Of a stretch of 64,000 nt of DNA, positions 22,266 to 33,628 are shown piece by piece. The first letter of the stretch is position 1. The number at the start of each line of letters is the position of its first letter. This DNA comes from Artemisia argyi (lineage: Eukaryota > Streptophyta > Magnoliopsida > Asterales > Asteraceae). Where the stretch lies: NCBI GenBank assembly GCA_030686995.1, contig CM060709.1, positions 14,971,360-15,035,359 on the forward strand, in the 5' to 3' direction. A model generated the notes under the pieces. That model saw only the letters and a program-made list of their open reading frames with translations, had not been told where the DNA came from and did no database searches. The position numbers and the translations under genes were made by a program.

Positions 22266-24998
22266 TCAAGTCATTGCTGACTTGAGCCTGCCTTGTGGAT
22301 CATTAGTAACAGGCCATGTAGATGTTTTAGATCCACCACTGTTCTTGGGCCTGTATTGCATATTAGGTCCCTTCTTAGGCCAAGAACAACCTGCTGAGGG
22401 CTTCACAGCAGTATTCCATTTCCCACCACCATTACACATTGAGTCAAAGTGATTAGGCCAATAACCATTGGAAAAGAAAGAACTAGTGGGTCGAACACAT
22501 GATCTAGTACTGGTTTTTCTCCATGGAAAATATGAGTCAGCAGAATTAGGTTTCTGCTGATGTGGAACAAAAGATGGTATTTCACTAACATTTTTCCACA
22601 TGTGCCTAATTTTTCTTTGACTACCACCTGCACCCATTCTTTGCTCATGATATGTACAATCCTTAATCAAGTGATATTTGCTTCCACAGACAAAACACTT
22701 CTTCTTTTTAGAAGATGTATTAAAACCAAAAGAATTTCCATAACATGAAAAAGTATTCAAATCACCATGACAAACAGAATTGTTTTTAACAAAGCCAAAA
22801 GTATTATTATGCAAAGAATTTAAAAACAAGTCTTCAGTAGCAACTGTCTTTTTATCAGCAGCAACTCTAGAAGGCTTGTATGGAATCTTGGATGAGGTCT
22901 TTGGTATGGTCTTGGTAGTGATCTTGGGCATAGTCTTGGGCAGGTCCAACTTCTCACTTGAATCACAGCTAGCAAATGAGGTAGACCCTTCATCAGAAGA
23001 CTTGTCACTGGTACAACAAGAGACAGAGTCATTAGATTTCACAATAGGGTCTTGTAAGTCAGTTGACTTTTTGCCATATAAATGATGTGATCCATCAAAG
23101 TTAATAGGTTTGGTCAAGTCTATAGGCATGTGTTCCCCTCTTATAGGTCCAGGCACAGCATTCATTCCCCCTTCCTTAACATATTTAACAGGTGTTTGAT
23201 AGGCTAATGGTGGTTCAGGGTCAAGTACACTAGACATATCATGGTAAGTTATCTCTTCAAGGTCTATATATTTGTCATACCCTAATGCCTTTCTAGACCT
23301 AACTGATTGGCGACCATCAATTAACTTGCTTAAATTAGATGCTCCTTCCTGCCATTTCATACGACCAGCTATCTCTTTATCTAATTTAGCCTGTAACTCT
23401 TGTTTTTCTTTTTCTAATTCAGACTTCTCCTTTTGAGTTCTTTGTAACTCTATCTTAGCAACCTCTAAATCACTTTCTAAAACTCTTACTTTTTCATCAT
23501 ATTTAATTTGATTCTTTTGAAACCATACTTTTTGTTTTTCTAGTGTTTTTAAAGCCATTTTATAAGACTCTACTTCTACATAACACTCATTGTATTTTGG
23601 TTTCAATTCATCAAATTCTTGTTTAAGCTCATTGTATCTCACACTACATCCAAACACACAATTGGTTACCTGAGAGATTCCCATCAAGGAGACTTGCTCC
23701 TTCTTGTCTTCTGAAGGTGTGAATGCCAGCAGATTCACTTGTGAAGATGTAGAAGCTTCCTCTCCAGCAGGTTCATGATCAGCCCAATCAATTTGGTGAT
23801 CCAGAGTCACCATTGCCTTTGAAGGTCCAGTCTTATTATTCCCTGCTTCCAATGGATAAGTACCATATCTAACTTCATCTCCAGCCTTTCTGTCTTTGCA
23901 TTCTCTTGAAAAATGTCCCACTTGACCACATGTGTAACATTTAACCTTCCTTCTATCAAACCTTGCTGCTTCTTTTCCATTAAAAGCAAACTTTCTTCCA
24001 GACTTGGCTTCAAACCTTCTGATATTCATAGATATCATTGCAAGTTCCCATTTCAAATGCATCTCCTCCATTTCCAATGGATCTACTTGTTCAAAGTCCT
24101 CATAAGCAATAAACTGCTGAGGTTCATACTCAGCCACAAATGAATGAATAATATCCTCCATCACATTACTTGCTTTTGATCTAGGAGCAGTTTGATTATA
24201 TGATTGAGAAGATGCTCCAGAAGAGTATGAACTTGAAGCTTGATGCACAGGTTTAGTAGAAGCACCAACAAATGCAGAATGAGTGGATGGTCGTATTGGA
24301 CTTCTCACATCAGGTTCAAGTGATTTAAGCCTATTGTAGAGGTCATCAAACGACATTAAATCCAACCCTCCTTTGGTCTTCATAGAAATACAAACTTGTA
24401 GCCAAGATGGCGGGAGAGATCTCAGGAATTTAGAATTGCAGTCTTCATTGTCAGGTCTGGCCTTCAACTGGTTAAGTTGACTCAATATGCGATGAAACCT
24501 GTCATAGCCTTTATGAATACCTTCTTCTTCAGTTATCTGAAACTCCTGAAACTTTTGCTTCAATAAGGACTTCTGCAATCTTCTTGATTCCTCATTCCCA
24601 CCAAATCTTGCTTTTATAGCCATCCAAATATCCTTGGCATCTTCCATAAAATGGAAGTCACCCATATGGTCATCAGGAATAGCTTGTAACAAGATTGTTC
24701 TCACTTTACTCTCCCTCTGAACAGCCAGAATCTCTTCAGCAGTTTTGGGTCCCACAATAGTAACCACTCCATCAGCATCTGTAACATGTTTCTTCAGACT
24801 ATTCCCTTTCTTAACAATCTCCCACAGATTCCAATCAATATTTGTGATCCAGTTCTGCATCTTCATGGACCACAGATGATACTCATCTGCATTCTTCAAG
24901 TATGGAAACTTAGCATTGCTGTTTGAGAGGTTAAGCTGTTGAAGAGAAGTGGTGTTAATGTTCTGGGTTGTGTCAGCATCATCATCTGAACCAGGCAT
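22266..24998 (-). CDS. gag: COP-B1 gag
   Basis: This is a large capsid/nucleocapsid protein of about 910 residues. I start it at the ATG at 24998-24996 (MPGSDDDAD) rather than further upstream, because the upstream extension runs into the primer-binding site. The N-terminal third has the copia gag pattern (LWSMKMQNW, IWMAIKARFGG, QFNQL-like helices). Two CCHC zinc knuckles bind RNA: CYTCGQVGHFSREC near 23,915-23,950 and CFVCGSKYHLIKDC near 22,650-22,700. A long charged coiled coil lies between them (about 23,380-23,640). The C-terminus is rich in W, N and P. It packages the element RNA. Two knuckles with a coiled coil between make it longer than usual copia gags. Confidence 0.9.
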   Translation of the reverse strand: MPGSDDDADTTQNINTTSLQQLNLSNSNAKFPYLKNADEYHLWSMKMQNWITNIDWNLWEIVKKGNSLKKHVTDADGVVTIVGPKTAEEILAVQRESKVRTILLQAIPDDHMGDFHFMEDAKDIWMAIKARFGGNEESRRLQKSLLKQKFQEFQITEEEGIHKGYDRFHRILSQLNQLKARPDNEDCNSKFLRSLPPSWLQVCISMKTKGGLDLMSFDDLYNRLKSLEPDVRSPIRPSTHSAFVGASTKPVHQASSSYSSGASSQSYNQTAPRSKASNVMEDIIHSFVAEYEPQQFIAYEDFEQVDPLEMEEMHLKWELAMISMNIRRFEAKSGRKFAFNGKEAARFDRRKVKCYTCGQVGHFSRECKDRKAGDEVRYGTYPLEAGNNKTGPSKAMVTLDHQIDWADHEPAGEEASTSSQVNLLAFTPSEDKKEQVSLMGISQVTNCVFGCSVRYNELKQEFDELKPKYNECYVEVESYKMALKTLEKQKVWFQKNQIKYDEKVRVLESDLEVAKIELQRTQKEKSELEKEKQELQAKLDKEIAGRMKWQEGASNLSKLIDGRQSVRSRKALGYDKYIDLEEITYHDMSSVLDPEPPLAYQTPVKYVKEGGMNAVPGPIRGEHMPIDLTKPINFDGSHHLYGKKSTDLQDPIVKSNDSVSCCTSDKSSDEGSTSFASCDSSEKLDLPKTMPKITTKTIPKTSSKIPYKPSRVAADKKTVATEDLFLNSLHNNTFGFVKNNSVCHGDLNTFSCYGNSFGFNTSSKKKKCFVCGSKYHLIKDCTYHEQRMGAGGSQRKIRHMWKNVSEIPSFVPHQQKPNSADSYFPWRKTSTRSCVRPTSSFFSNGYWPNHFDSMCNGGGKWNTAVKPSAGCSWPKKGPNMQYRPKNSGGSKTSTWPVTNDPQGRLKSAMT

Positions 24999-25068
24999 GT
25001 TTGTGGATTTGTTTGGATGTAAGAAAGTGTAAGGTTTGTGTTTCTTAGTATGGCAGAGACTCTCTCGA

Positions 25069-25081
25069 GGCTCTGATACCA
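25069..25081 (-). other. COP-B1 primer-binding site
   Basis: On the minus strand TGGTATCAGAGCC starts two bases inside the 5' LTR. It is an exact match to the common plant initiator tRNA-Met primer-binding sequence and proves the minus-strand orientation. Confidence 0.92.
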
Positions 25082-25083
25082 CT

Positions 25084-25563
25084 TGTTGAACTTAAAGACC
25101 TTGATAGATCTTAATGAGCACTCTAGAATCGTTAGAAATGTTATTGTAATCAACAACACACTAATAGACAATCTCTGCAACTTGTATTTTTAAAGCGGAA
25201 ATAAAACACAAGCTTTTAACTAAGAAATCTTGATCCTCTATGGATCTTTTATCATAATAATAACTCACTTAAAAAGTTGTTCAATACATAAACGTGTGTT
25301 CCTTTTATACACAAGGAACCCTAAACCGTTTCACAAGAAACGTATATTCTAAAACTTCTAATAGATATGCATTATCACTTCCTAAATAAACTCATGCATA
25401 TCCAAACTATATTACATAAAATACGGAATTACTAAATCCGCAGAAACTAATAAAGCTGAAACTTGTCTTCAGCAGATATACTACTTCAGCAGAAACGAAC
25501 CCTTCGGCAGAATCTTTTCAGCAGAAATAGCAGCAGAATTCTGACTTCACAGAATTCCCAACA
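25084..25563 (-). repeat. COP-B1 5' LTR and promoter
   Basis: 480 bp with TG...CA ends. On the minus strand a TATAAAA box (25309-25303) is preceded upstream by a cluster of TCTGCTGAA-type motifs (25469-25540). The motif recurs in the divergent interval inside the element. The four differences I read from the 3' LTR are single-base changes. Confidence 0.92.
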
Positions 25564-26442
25564 GTCCCCTTAATTTTAAGGGGGCCGGCCTTGATTTAAG
25601 GGGACCGACCACGCTCCCCTGTCAGAATCTTTTGCCTATAAATACCACCTAATTCTGGAATTTTGCCTCACCTTTTTGCATGAAATTTTCAGATCTCAAA
25701 CTCTCTAAACATCCTCTAAAACCCTTTGATCATTTGTATATTAATCCTTGTTTCAAGTGATACAATCCCTTCTCATCCATCCTCATCCAAAGTGCAAAAA
25801 GAAAAACACTCCTTCTACAACTAAGTTCAAGAAGTATTGAAGAGTAGTTGTGCATTGTGTATATACTTTAATTGTGAAGTTGTGTTGTGTTGTAATAAGT
25901 AGTTTAGAAGTTATTGAAGTTGTGTAGGAAGTAGAAGTTGATTAGTAGTTAAGTAGTGTAGTTCTGAAGAAGATAGGTGTGGAGTATGTTGAAGTGAAGA
26001 AGATAGTTGTGAAGAAGCACGGTGTGTAGAAGATAGGTGTGAAGTAAATAGGTGTGAAGAAGTTGTGTAGTTGTCGTGATCAAGTTGTGACGTAGCTGTG
26101 GTGTGTAAATTGGTGTGTAAGGTTTCTCCGCCATAAGGGAGTTTCTTGACATAGTGAAGAAACTCTCGAGTAGGTGACTCGGGGAGTGGAGTAGAAACAA
26201 GGAAGGTGACCTTGTAGCCGAACCACTATAAATCCTTGTGTTGTAGTTTGATCTCTCCAACTCTTTTCATTACTTACTTATATATCTTTACTATATTAGT
26301 TAGTTAGTTATTATACAATTGTTCATATAGTGCAAGTATTGAGATCACATAAACTAGAATCGAAGTTTTTAAAACAAACTTGTTTTTATAAATTTTAAAA
26401 AGGACGTAAAACTATTTAACCCCCCCTTCTAGTTTTCCACAA

Positions 26443-26703
26443 TTGGTATCAAGAGCCACGTCTAGTAAGAATTTTTAAAATATATTGTATTTTAAAACTT
26501 GTAACGATCTATGGAATCTGAAAAAATATTTAGAAGGCCAATCTATGCAAAGAACACCACTATTTGAAAGTGATGGATTTTTATATTGGAAAAATCAATT
26601 CGAAACTTATGTGAAATCAAAAGATCTAGATCTTTGGCATGTTATTACCAATGGTGATTTTTTACCTATTCAAAATAACCCCGAAACTAAGAAAGATGAA
26701 ATC
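26443..26703 (+). pseudogene. COP-A1 primer-binding site and gag start, truncated
   Basis: The primer-binding site after the LTR (26443-26457) carries one extra A (TATCAAGAGCC). The gag start codon is at 26511. An extra A in the run near 26522-26527 shifts the frame compared with the intact copy at 55571 and leads to an early stop. COP-B2 then interrupts the gene at 26704. The rest of COP-A1 is beyond the window. Confidence 0.85.
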
Positions 26704-27190
26704 TGTTGAACTTATAGACCTTGATAGATCTTCTTGAGCACTCTAGAATCATTAGCAATGTTACTGTAATCAATAACACACTAATAGACAATCTCTGTAA
26801 CTTGTATTTATAAAGTGGAATCAAAACACAAGCTTTTTACTAAGAACTCTTGATCCTCTATGGATCTTTTTTTTTTTTATAATAATAATAACTCTCTAAA
26901 AGTTGTTCAATACATAAACCGTGTGTTCCTTTTATACACAAGGAACCCTAAACCGTTTCACAAGAAACATATATTCTAAAACTTCTAATAGATATGCATT
27001 ATCACTTCCTAAATAAACTCATGCATATCCAAACTATATTACATAAAATACGGAATTACTATATCCGCAGAAACTAATAAAGCTGAAACTAGTCTTCAGC
27101 AGATATACTACTTCAGCAGAAACCAACCCTTCAGTAGAATCTGTTCAGCAGAAATAGCAGCAGAATTCTTACTTCACAGAATTCCCAACA
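26704..27190 (-). repeat. COP-B2 3' LTR
   Basis: 487 bp, TGTTGAACTTATAG to GAATTCCCAACA, clearly homologous to the COP-B1 LTRs but more diverged than those are from each other. It includes a longer T-run near 26868. It is followed by the same polypurine tract (27191-27207). Confidence 0.9.
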
Positions 27191-27930
27191 ATCCTCCCCT
27201 AATCTTGAATTTGACCTGGTTAAGTTCAAGATTCTTGATAGATCTTCCAAATAACATACCAAGAGGATTGTAATAGCAACAGCAAAGAATCATCTCTAGC
27301 AGAATCTCTATGATCAGAAAATACTTGAAAGCTCCATTCTTTGCAGCAACAAATGACTTAATGTACATCAAAACAAATGAGTTTCATACTATTCTCATCA
27401 CTTCCAGGTGTGTTAACTCCTGTGAGAGGTGAATCATTGAAAATAATGGATTTGATGTCTCTTTACCAATAGCCATCACTACTGGAGTAGCCAAGTGTTC
27501 AAAGGTACACTGATAACCACATGATTTTTAGCAAATCATCAGCTATAAACGGATTTGAGATGTCTTTACCTGTAGCCGTTTGCTCAGGACTAGCCAATTA
27601 TCTTGATGAAAATCATCTTGGTTAACTGATTACCAAATATGGTTTTCCACTGCCTTTACCACAAGCCATATACATGTGGGCTAGCCAATTATTCAGAATC
27701 CATAAATGGAAAAATCCATGGTCAATTGACAACCATTTCAACTACTCAGCAACAAAGCATGGGTGAGTTGAAAACCCTATGGTTTTGAGCAAACCATTAC
27801 AGCTATCAACAGATTTGACATGTCTTTACCAAAGCTGTACCCTTTGGACTAGTCAACTTTATGATGGAATAGTCAACATCAGGTAAGTTGATAACCAAAC
27901 CTGCAGACAAATACTATACAACAACATGTT

Positions 27931-27969
<39 letters not shown>

Positions 27970-27993
27970 TTATAATAATACAACATGATATCC
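27191..27993 (-). other. COP-B2 polypurine tract and 3' untranslated region
   Basis: No gene. It mirrors 12890-13688: AAGATTAGGGGAGGAT on the minus strand at the LTR edge, then the degenerate TCTTTACC/CTAGCC repeats (about 27450-27900) and a long pure T run (27931-27967). Confidence 0.7.
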
Positions 27994-30900
27994 CTACTCA
28001 GATCCTGCTTTAGAAGTCTTAATCCTTTGTTTGAAAACCTTCACCAAAGATTCAGCAAACAATCTAGTATTACCAGCTGGGTCAGGAGGTATTTCCAACT
28101 TCTGGTGTAACATTTTCGCCATCAATGAAACCTTCAAAGGATATTTGTTGATAATATCCATGATAAGCCTCAGACCAGTGGTAGTTTACAACACATGAAC
28201 ATAAGACATAGGATAGAACTTCCAACTGTGCACTTTCCATTTTTGATTGTTCTTCCAGATATCATAACTTGCACCAGTAGGAGTAGAAGAATCAAACAAA
28301 ACTTGAAGATCACCCAACAAATACAATCCAGAACCCTCAGGAATATGAATAGCATAATACTTAGTAACCAACTCATATAGAGTGACCAAATCTTGATAAT
28401 TCACAAGATGAAGAATCTGCTGAAGAAATGCAAATGATATGGAAGTCTTATCTAATCTATAAATAGTATGGATTTGACCATCTGTACTTAACTCCCAACT
28501 TACCAACATAACTCTATTACCTTCTGGCCATTCATCAGATGATCCTTCCCTTAAAAATGAAGCATCAGAATCATTCACATTAATTAAACATTGTTTCCTT
28601 CTAGCCATTCTCTTTCCTCTTCTTCCAGGAATATAAATAGCAGCAGGAACTGCAGTTTCAGCAGAATCACCTTCTGCAGCATCATTATCCAAATGATCAT
28701 CAGCAGAATATTCAGAAGATTCTGAGGCATATTGTTCATCCATAGCCTTCCTTATCTGTTTGTTTCTGGCAGCTTGAATCTCAACTTCTCTTGTTTTCAT
28801 TTCATGAAATCTGGCAAGTGCATCCCTTTGTTTAACTTCTTGATCTTCAGTTAACTTTCTAGCAGTTTCCTCACCTACTCTTTCTTGCTCCAATTGTCTC
28901 CTAGTTCTCTTCCTAGTTGGAGCATCTGATGTTGTCACTTTAGCTTTACCTTTATCCATAGAAATAGGAACACCAGCAGAAGTATCAGGTAAAGATACAT
29001 GTTCAGCAGCAACATGAATATTCTCAGATGAAACATCATCAACATTGATAAGAGGAATATTCTTTGAAGTATCCATTCCAGCTTTGGCATTCCTAGCTTT
29101 GATCTTATTGTAAATCTTAACTAGTTTTTCAAATGGAAGACCCCACACATATTTCTTAGACCAAGCATTATTATACAAAGAACTACTCTGATTTTTCACA
29201 AATGTTCTCATATACTCTGTTTGTTGTGCTTGAGTCATGGGTTTATCCCTTTTTGCTTTAGCTTTCACTTCATCAGCTGCCCTCTTTCTCATCTTTAACA
29301 TTTTTACAATCTCAGATTCATAATCTTGTTTCTCTACTTTCTTACCAATAATGTCAGCAGTAACTGTTGGATTTGCAAGCATCTGTTTTCCAATCATCTG
29401 CCAGTCAGACTCATCAAATTCTAGAATTGCTGCATCCAATTCCTTTTGTCTGGCAATAGGTAAGGTAGAAACATATGTTTGAGTCTCTGAATCTAATTCT
29501 GCATTAAACTGAGCTTGTACTTCCTCAGCTAGATTTGCACTCTTCATATAATTTTCCCATTCTTGTAGTAATTTACCTTGCTCAGCTCTATCATCAGCAG
29601 TTACAAGCTCATCCAAATCATCATGAAAGACATCATTATGAGGAACATTATCAGCAGCAACATCAACATTATCCATATATACATCAGCCATATGTTCATC
29701 ATGTACAGCTTGAACATTATCGGCAGATACTTGTATGTTCTCAGAGGAATGATGAACAGGAGAATTCATGTATTCTCTCCCTGCTACAAAGTATGTGTCT
29801 CCAGATGTATTTCCTTTGTCAGCAGGTTGAGCAGCAGTAACCCCACTAAATGATTGTTTCTCCTGAAGTATATCCACAGCTTCAGACATCAGCACATCAT
29901 TATCACCACCAGATACTTTTGAAGCTTAGCAGCTTTCTTGGCCAAATACTGTCTTGTACTTCTTCTTTGAACTAGTATCATTGGTTTAGATGTAGGTGCT
30001 GCAGCAGCTTTAGAAGGAGCAACATTAGATTGTCTAGCAACTTCAGCTAGAATCTCAAGAGAATCCAGGTTAGTCTCCTTTGCTGCTTCAGTAGAATCCA
30101 ATTCATCTTTCCTTTCCATCTGCTTACTTAGCTGTGACTCCAGATCTTTGACTTTGCTTTTCAGACTTTGAATTTCATTACCAAGAGTGATATTGGTCTT
30201 AGCAAGTTCTTTCTGAAGATCTTCAGTCATTTTCATGTACCTGCAAAGAGAATCATATACAATGGTGAGAGTAATTGGGTCCTCTGCTCCACCAGCAGAT
30301 TGCTCAGTGGTATGAGGAGCTTCATTGAACCCAGCAGGATAAACAGACTCATGTACAACATTAGGAGAACCTACATTAATTTGTTCTCCCATTGAATTGG
30401 GTGAAGGCAGTCTAGTATCAGGTTCAAAAGTCTGTAAGTCATCTTCAAACTCATGAATTTGCTCAACTGGAGCAACCTGAACTGGTGAGATGGTAGGACT
30501 TTGTACAGGGGTAGGTGGTGGTAAGTCAGTAGAATCAGGTAAAGGTTCAGCAGTTGTAGCTGGCATCTCTTCCATTACCACTGAAGGATTACCATCAGCA
30601 GCAACACCAGAAGATGATGGATTACCATCATCAGCAGTATTAGGAGCAGGCACATTACCAGCATTATCACCCTCAACTACATTGGCATTGCCTTGAGGCA
30701 ACATAGCTTTCAACATAGGGTGATGTACCCCAGTGTAATTAGTTTTCATTGAGGCAAACAACTTAGAACCTAGACTTTTAATGGGTATATGGGTTGTATC
30801 TTCAGTGATTATGTCTAATATTATTTGTAAAAATCTAGGGTACATGAGAAACTTATGTTGTTCCTTGTCTATATTTTCTAGCATATTTTCAAAAATAAAC

Positions 30901-31415
30901 TTAGAAAAATTATAAGTTTCACCCTTAGAAAGACAAACAATACCACAACCCAGTTGCAAAGAGAACTGATTCCATCCACCACACTTGTTGCTCATACATT
31001 GAAGCAACAGATGCACCAAATACCTCCACTTTGGACAAAATTGATTCTTGTGCCACTTGGATGTGTCAGTACTTTGATAACCAGCTTTTCTTAGCCCAGC
31101 AAGAATAACTGCAGTGTTGGAATGATAGACACCATTTTCATCATCCAACTTAAGCTTTGTCCTTATCAACCCTTCTATCACCACATATTCTACACCATCT
31201 ACTTCAGCTACAATTTCTGTAGCAGATCTCTTGGTAGCAGATGCCCAAAATTGCTTCACCAGGGATTCACACACCAAATTAGGACAATAAGTCAAAGCAT
31301 AATGAATCTTTGACCTTTGAAGAAACTCCACCATCAAATCGAATTCTTCATGTCCCTTCTTTGTTTTCAGAAAAGCATATTTGTTATGATCACCCTTCAA
31401 TTCAAGTTGAGCCAT
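27994..31415 (-). pseudogene. COP-B2 accessory gene, broken copy of the 1,141-aa frame
   Basis: It aligns along its length with 13689-17114. A one-base loss near 29925 shifts the frame after about 490 codons. A GAA-to-TAA change at 28186-28188 removes the last 64 or so residues. Apart from these two breaks the long frames stay open (31415-29889 and 29895-28186), so decay is recent. An extra two-codon difference near 28968 and a four-codon one near 28726 keep the frame. Confidence 0.88.
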
Positions 31416-31850
31416 TTGATTGAATGTGTATGAGAGTGTTATGAATTACACCAGAGAATAATGGGATTATTTGAAGTGTTAAGCGAATAATCTTTGATTC
31501 GAAAAGATATGCAGAGTGAGTTAAATTTGGAAGTTACCCAATCGTGGTCAAAATTATCGGAACAACTTATTGACCAAGTCTGACACAACTTCTAATTTTG
31601 AAAATTAACCCTTCAGCAGTAATGAAAGTCAAACCTGCTGAAGTATAGTCAAATTTCAGCAGAATCAACCATAGGTGAAAATATCTTCGGTCAATATCTT
31701 CATTTTACTGTGCCACCCAACTCGCATTAATTTTCGTAACCCCTAAAATTGCCTTATTTAATCACCCCAAATTACACATCTCATTCATCAAATTTCCCAA
31801 ATTATCTCTCAAACCCTAATTTCAATTATCCCCAATTCATCAACCAAATT
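31416..31850. promoter_or_regulatory. COP-B2 divergent promoter-like interval
   Basis: Counterpart of 17115-17549, with all four W-box hexamers, the TTCAGCAG motifs (31611-31662) and AAACCCTAA before the plus-strand gene. Conservation of these motifs between two copies of different age is the main support for a regulatory role. Confidence 0.5.
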
Positions 31851-32300
31851 ATGTCTTCAGACCCAAAAAGGTCAGATACGAATTCCTCTTCTTCATCAGC
31901 AGAAAAAGATGTGCCACCATATCCATGGGGGCTGGAAGGTTCTGACTTTGAAAAAGCATTGGAGAAACGCTGGGATGCAGAAGAAAGACGGTGGAATGCT
32001 CATTTGAAGAGTTACTCCGGCAATGTACACAATCCTGCTGAGAGAGAGCATGTCTCTCCCTTCATCTATACCTCTGATGAAGACTCTTCAGAGGAAGATC
32101 ATGAAGAACCAGTCTTTCTCCCTCCTTCCACTCCAGAGAGATCCCAACCAAGATCAAGTACTGGGGATCCATCTCTTCCAACATCACAGAATTTGGTGTT
32201 GAATCTTCCTGCTCCAGGACCTGGTCTTCCACATCAAGAACATATTGGACAGAGCAAGAAGTCTGAGATCACACGTAAGGGAAAGGAGAAGCTGAAGTAG
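31851..32300 (+). CDS. COP-B2 small antisense protein, 149 aa
   Basis: Homologue of 17550-17978. I use the ATG aligned with that copy; an in-frame ATG at 31749 lies in what is leader in COP-B1. It has eight extra codons rich in P and G near the end, in frame, and many replacement changes. The frame remains open although the neighbouring accessory gene is broken. No known domain. Confidence 0.42.
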   Translation: MSSDPKRSDTNSSSSSAEKDVPPYPWGLEGSDFEKALEKRWDAEERRWNAHLKSYSGNVHNPAEREHVSPFIYTSDEDSSEEDHEEPVFLPPSTPERSQPRSSTGDPSLPTSQNLVLNLPAPGPGLPHQEHIGQSKKSEITRKGKEKLK

Positions 32301-32502
32301 GTGACTGAGGAATGTAACCATGAGGCAAAGTTCTTGAGTATCCTCTTGACTTTAATTCATGAGCATCTTCCCAATCTTCCTTCTCTTCTTTTTCCATTTT
32401 CAGCTTCAGCTTCTTCATTGTACTTGTCATAGCCTCAAGTATTTTGTAATAATTGATAGAAGCTAGTAGTACTGAGTTAGCTAATAGTTTAGGAATGGTC
32501 AT
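32269..32502 (-). CDS. COP-B2 conserved 77-aa frame
   Basis: Counterpart of 17947-18180, differing by two residues (P to S and S to A). It overlaps the antisense gene tail to tail in the same way. Whether it is translated is unknown. Confidence 0.33.
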   Translation of the reverse strand: MTIPKLLANSVLLASINYYKILEAMTSTMKKLKLKMEKEEKEDWEDAHELKSRGYSRTLPHGYIPQSPTSASPFPYV

Positions 32503-32863
32503 TGTAACTCATTTGTAATCTCAAATGTAAGCTGTAACTTGTTTCTATGAAGAATGAAAAGATCTTCTTTGAATTAATTCAATGTATCAGACCTTCAGCA
32601 TGTTTCAATTAATCAGTAGAAACCATATTCAGCATATTGACCACATTCCCTTGACTTTAGCTCTTGGTGACATTTATCTTGGGACTTTCATACTCAGATC
32701 ATCTGCAACACAACCACCAAACAAGCAAATACACCAAACTTCTTGCACAATGTTATAGGGTTAGTGTTAGAAACTCATAAAATATACAACTTCTACAGAT
32801 ATTACAAAGTTTATACAGATATCATCCTCCCCTGAGGCATATGCCTCCCCTTAAACTTTGTAG
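32503..32863. other. COP-B2 spacer between small genes and pol
   Basis: No gene. It has the TGTAA repeats (32503-32545) and, near 32826-32852, two AGGGGAGG purine tracts on the minus strand (COP-B1 has three). Confidence 0.5.
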
Positions 32864-33628
32864 TTAAGGGTTTAACATGCCAATATGGACCACCAAATAT
32901 TGATACCTTTGTCCATCAAATGCCTTGGTTAATAAATCTGCCACATTTTCATCTGTGTGAATTTTGACCACTTTAACCAAATGTTTTTCATAAGCATCCC
33001 TTATAAAATGATGTCTTATTTCAATATGTTTGGTTCTATTATGAAAAACTGGATTTTTAACAATACAAATGGTACTTTGATTGTCAATGAAAATGGTAGT
33101 ATTCATGAAGTTATACCCATAATCCAGTAATTGATTCTGAATCCATAGAACCTGGCCACAACAATTGGCAGCAACAACATACTCTGCTTCAGCAGTAGAG
33201 GTAGCAACTATTGTCTGTTTCTTGCATTGCCAAGAAATCAGTCTTCTTCCAAGAAATTGGCAACCTCCAGTGGTGGATCTTCTATCCAGATTGGCCCCAG
33301 CATAGTCACTATCACTGTAAGCTGCTAGCTGAAATGGAGACTCTTTAGGATACCAAAGACCTAAGTTTGGTTGGCCTTTCAGATACTTAAAAATCTTCTT
33401 GACAGCATTCATATGAGAAGTAAGTGGAGTGACTTGGTGTCTGGAACATGCACTCACAGCAAATGTAATGTCAGGTCTTGAGGCAGTCAAGTACATCAAA
33501 GAACCAATCATAGATCTGTATAAATGGACATTCACAGGGAGATCAGGAGTAAGATTGTTCTTTGTTTTAGGAGCCTCATATGGAGTGGTGGCAGTCCTGA
33601 CATTTTCCATGGCAAACTTGGACAACAT
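32864..33628 (-). pseudogene. pol: COP-B2 pol, C-terminal fragment (RNase H)
   Basis: This matches the last roughly 250 residues of COP-B1 pol, including SDSDYAG, EAEY and DNQS of RNase H and the C-terminal GMLNP. It is cut at 33628 by COP-A2; the upstream part resumes at 63502. Both sides are intact apart from the insertion. AACAT occurs at both edges (33624-33628, 63497-63501). Confidence 0.92.

Larger units (their letters stand above)
12410..25563 (-). mobile_element. COP-B1, full-length copia (Ty1) retrotransposon with accessory genes
   Basis: This is a 13.15-kb element with two 480-bp LTRs (TGTTG...CAACA in both orientations), flanked by the 5-bp duplication GTCCC (12405-12409 and 25564-25568). 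Reading on the minus strand, the order is 5' LTR (25563-25084), primer-binding site, gag, pol (integrase before reverse transcriptase, so copia type), a divergent accessory gene pair, polypurine tract and 3' LTR. The large gag, gene downstream of pol and repeated polypurine tracts recall the Sirevirus lineage (inference). I counted four substitutions between the LTRs, which indicates a recent insertion. Confidence 0.93.
11988..26441 (+). repeat. COP-A1 5' LTR, split by COP-B1
   Basis: It starts TGTTGACATAAATAATG and ends CTAGTTTTCCACA, the same ends as the COP-A2 LTRs. COP-B1 (12410-25563) with one GTCCC copy interrupts it; without them the LTR is about 1,295 bp. It contains the GC-rich palindromic module (12378-12409 continuing at 25564-25610), a TATAAATA box near 25637 and a degenerate GTGAAGAAG-type repeat near 25980-26120. 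It is clearly diverged from the COP-A2 LTRs, so COP-A1 is the older copy. Its 3' LTR is outside the window. Confidence 0.85.
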
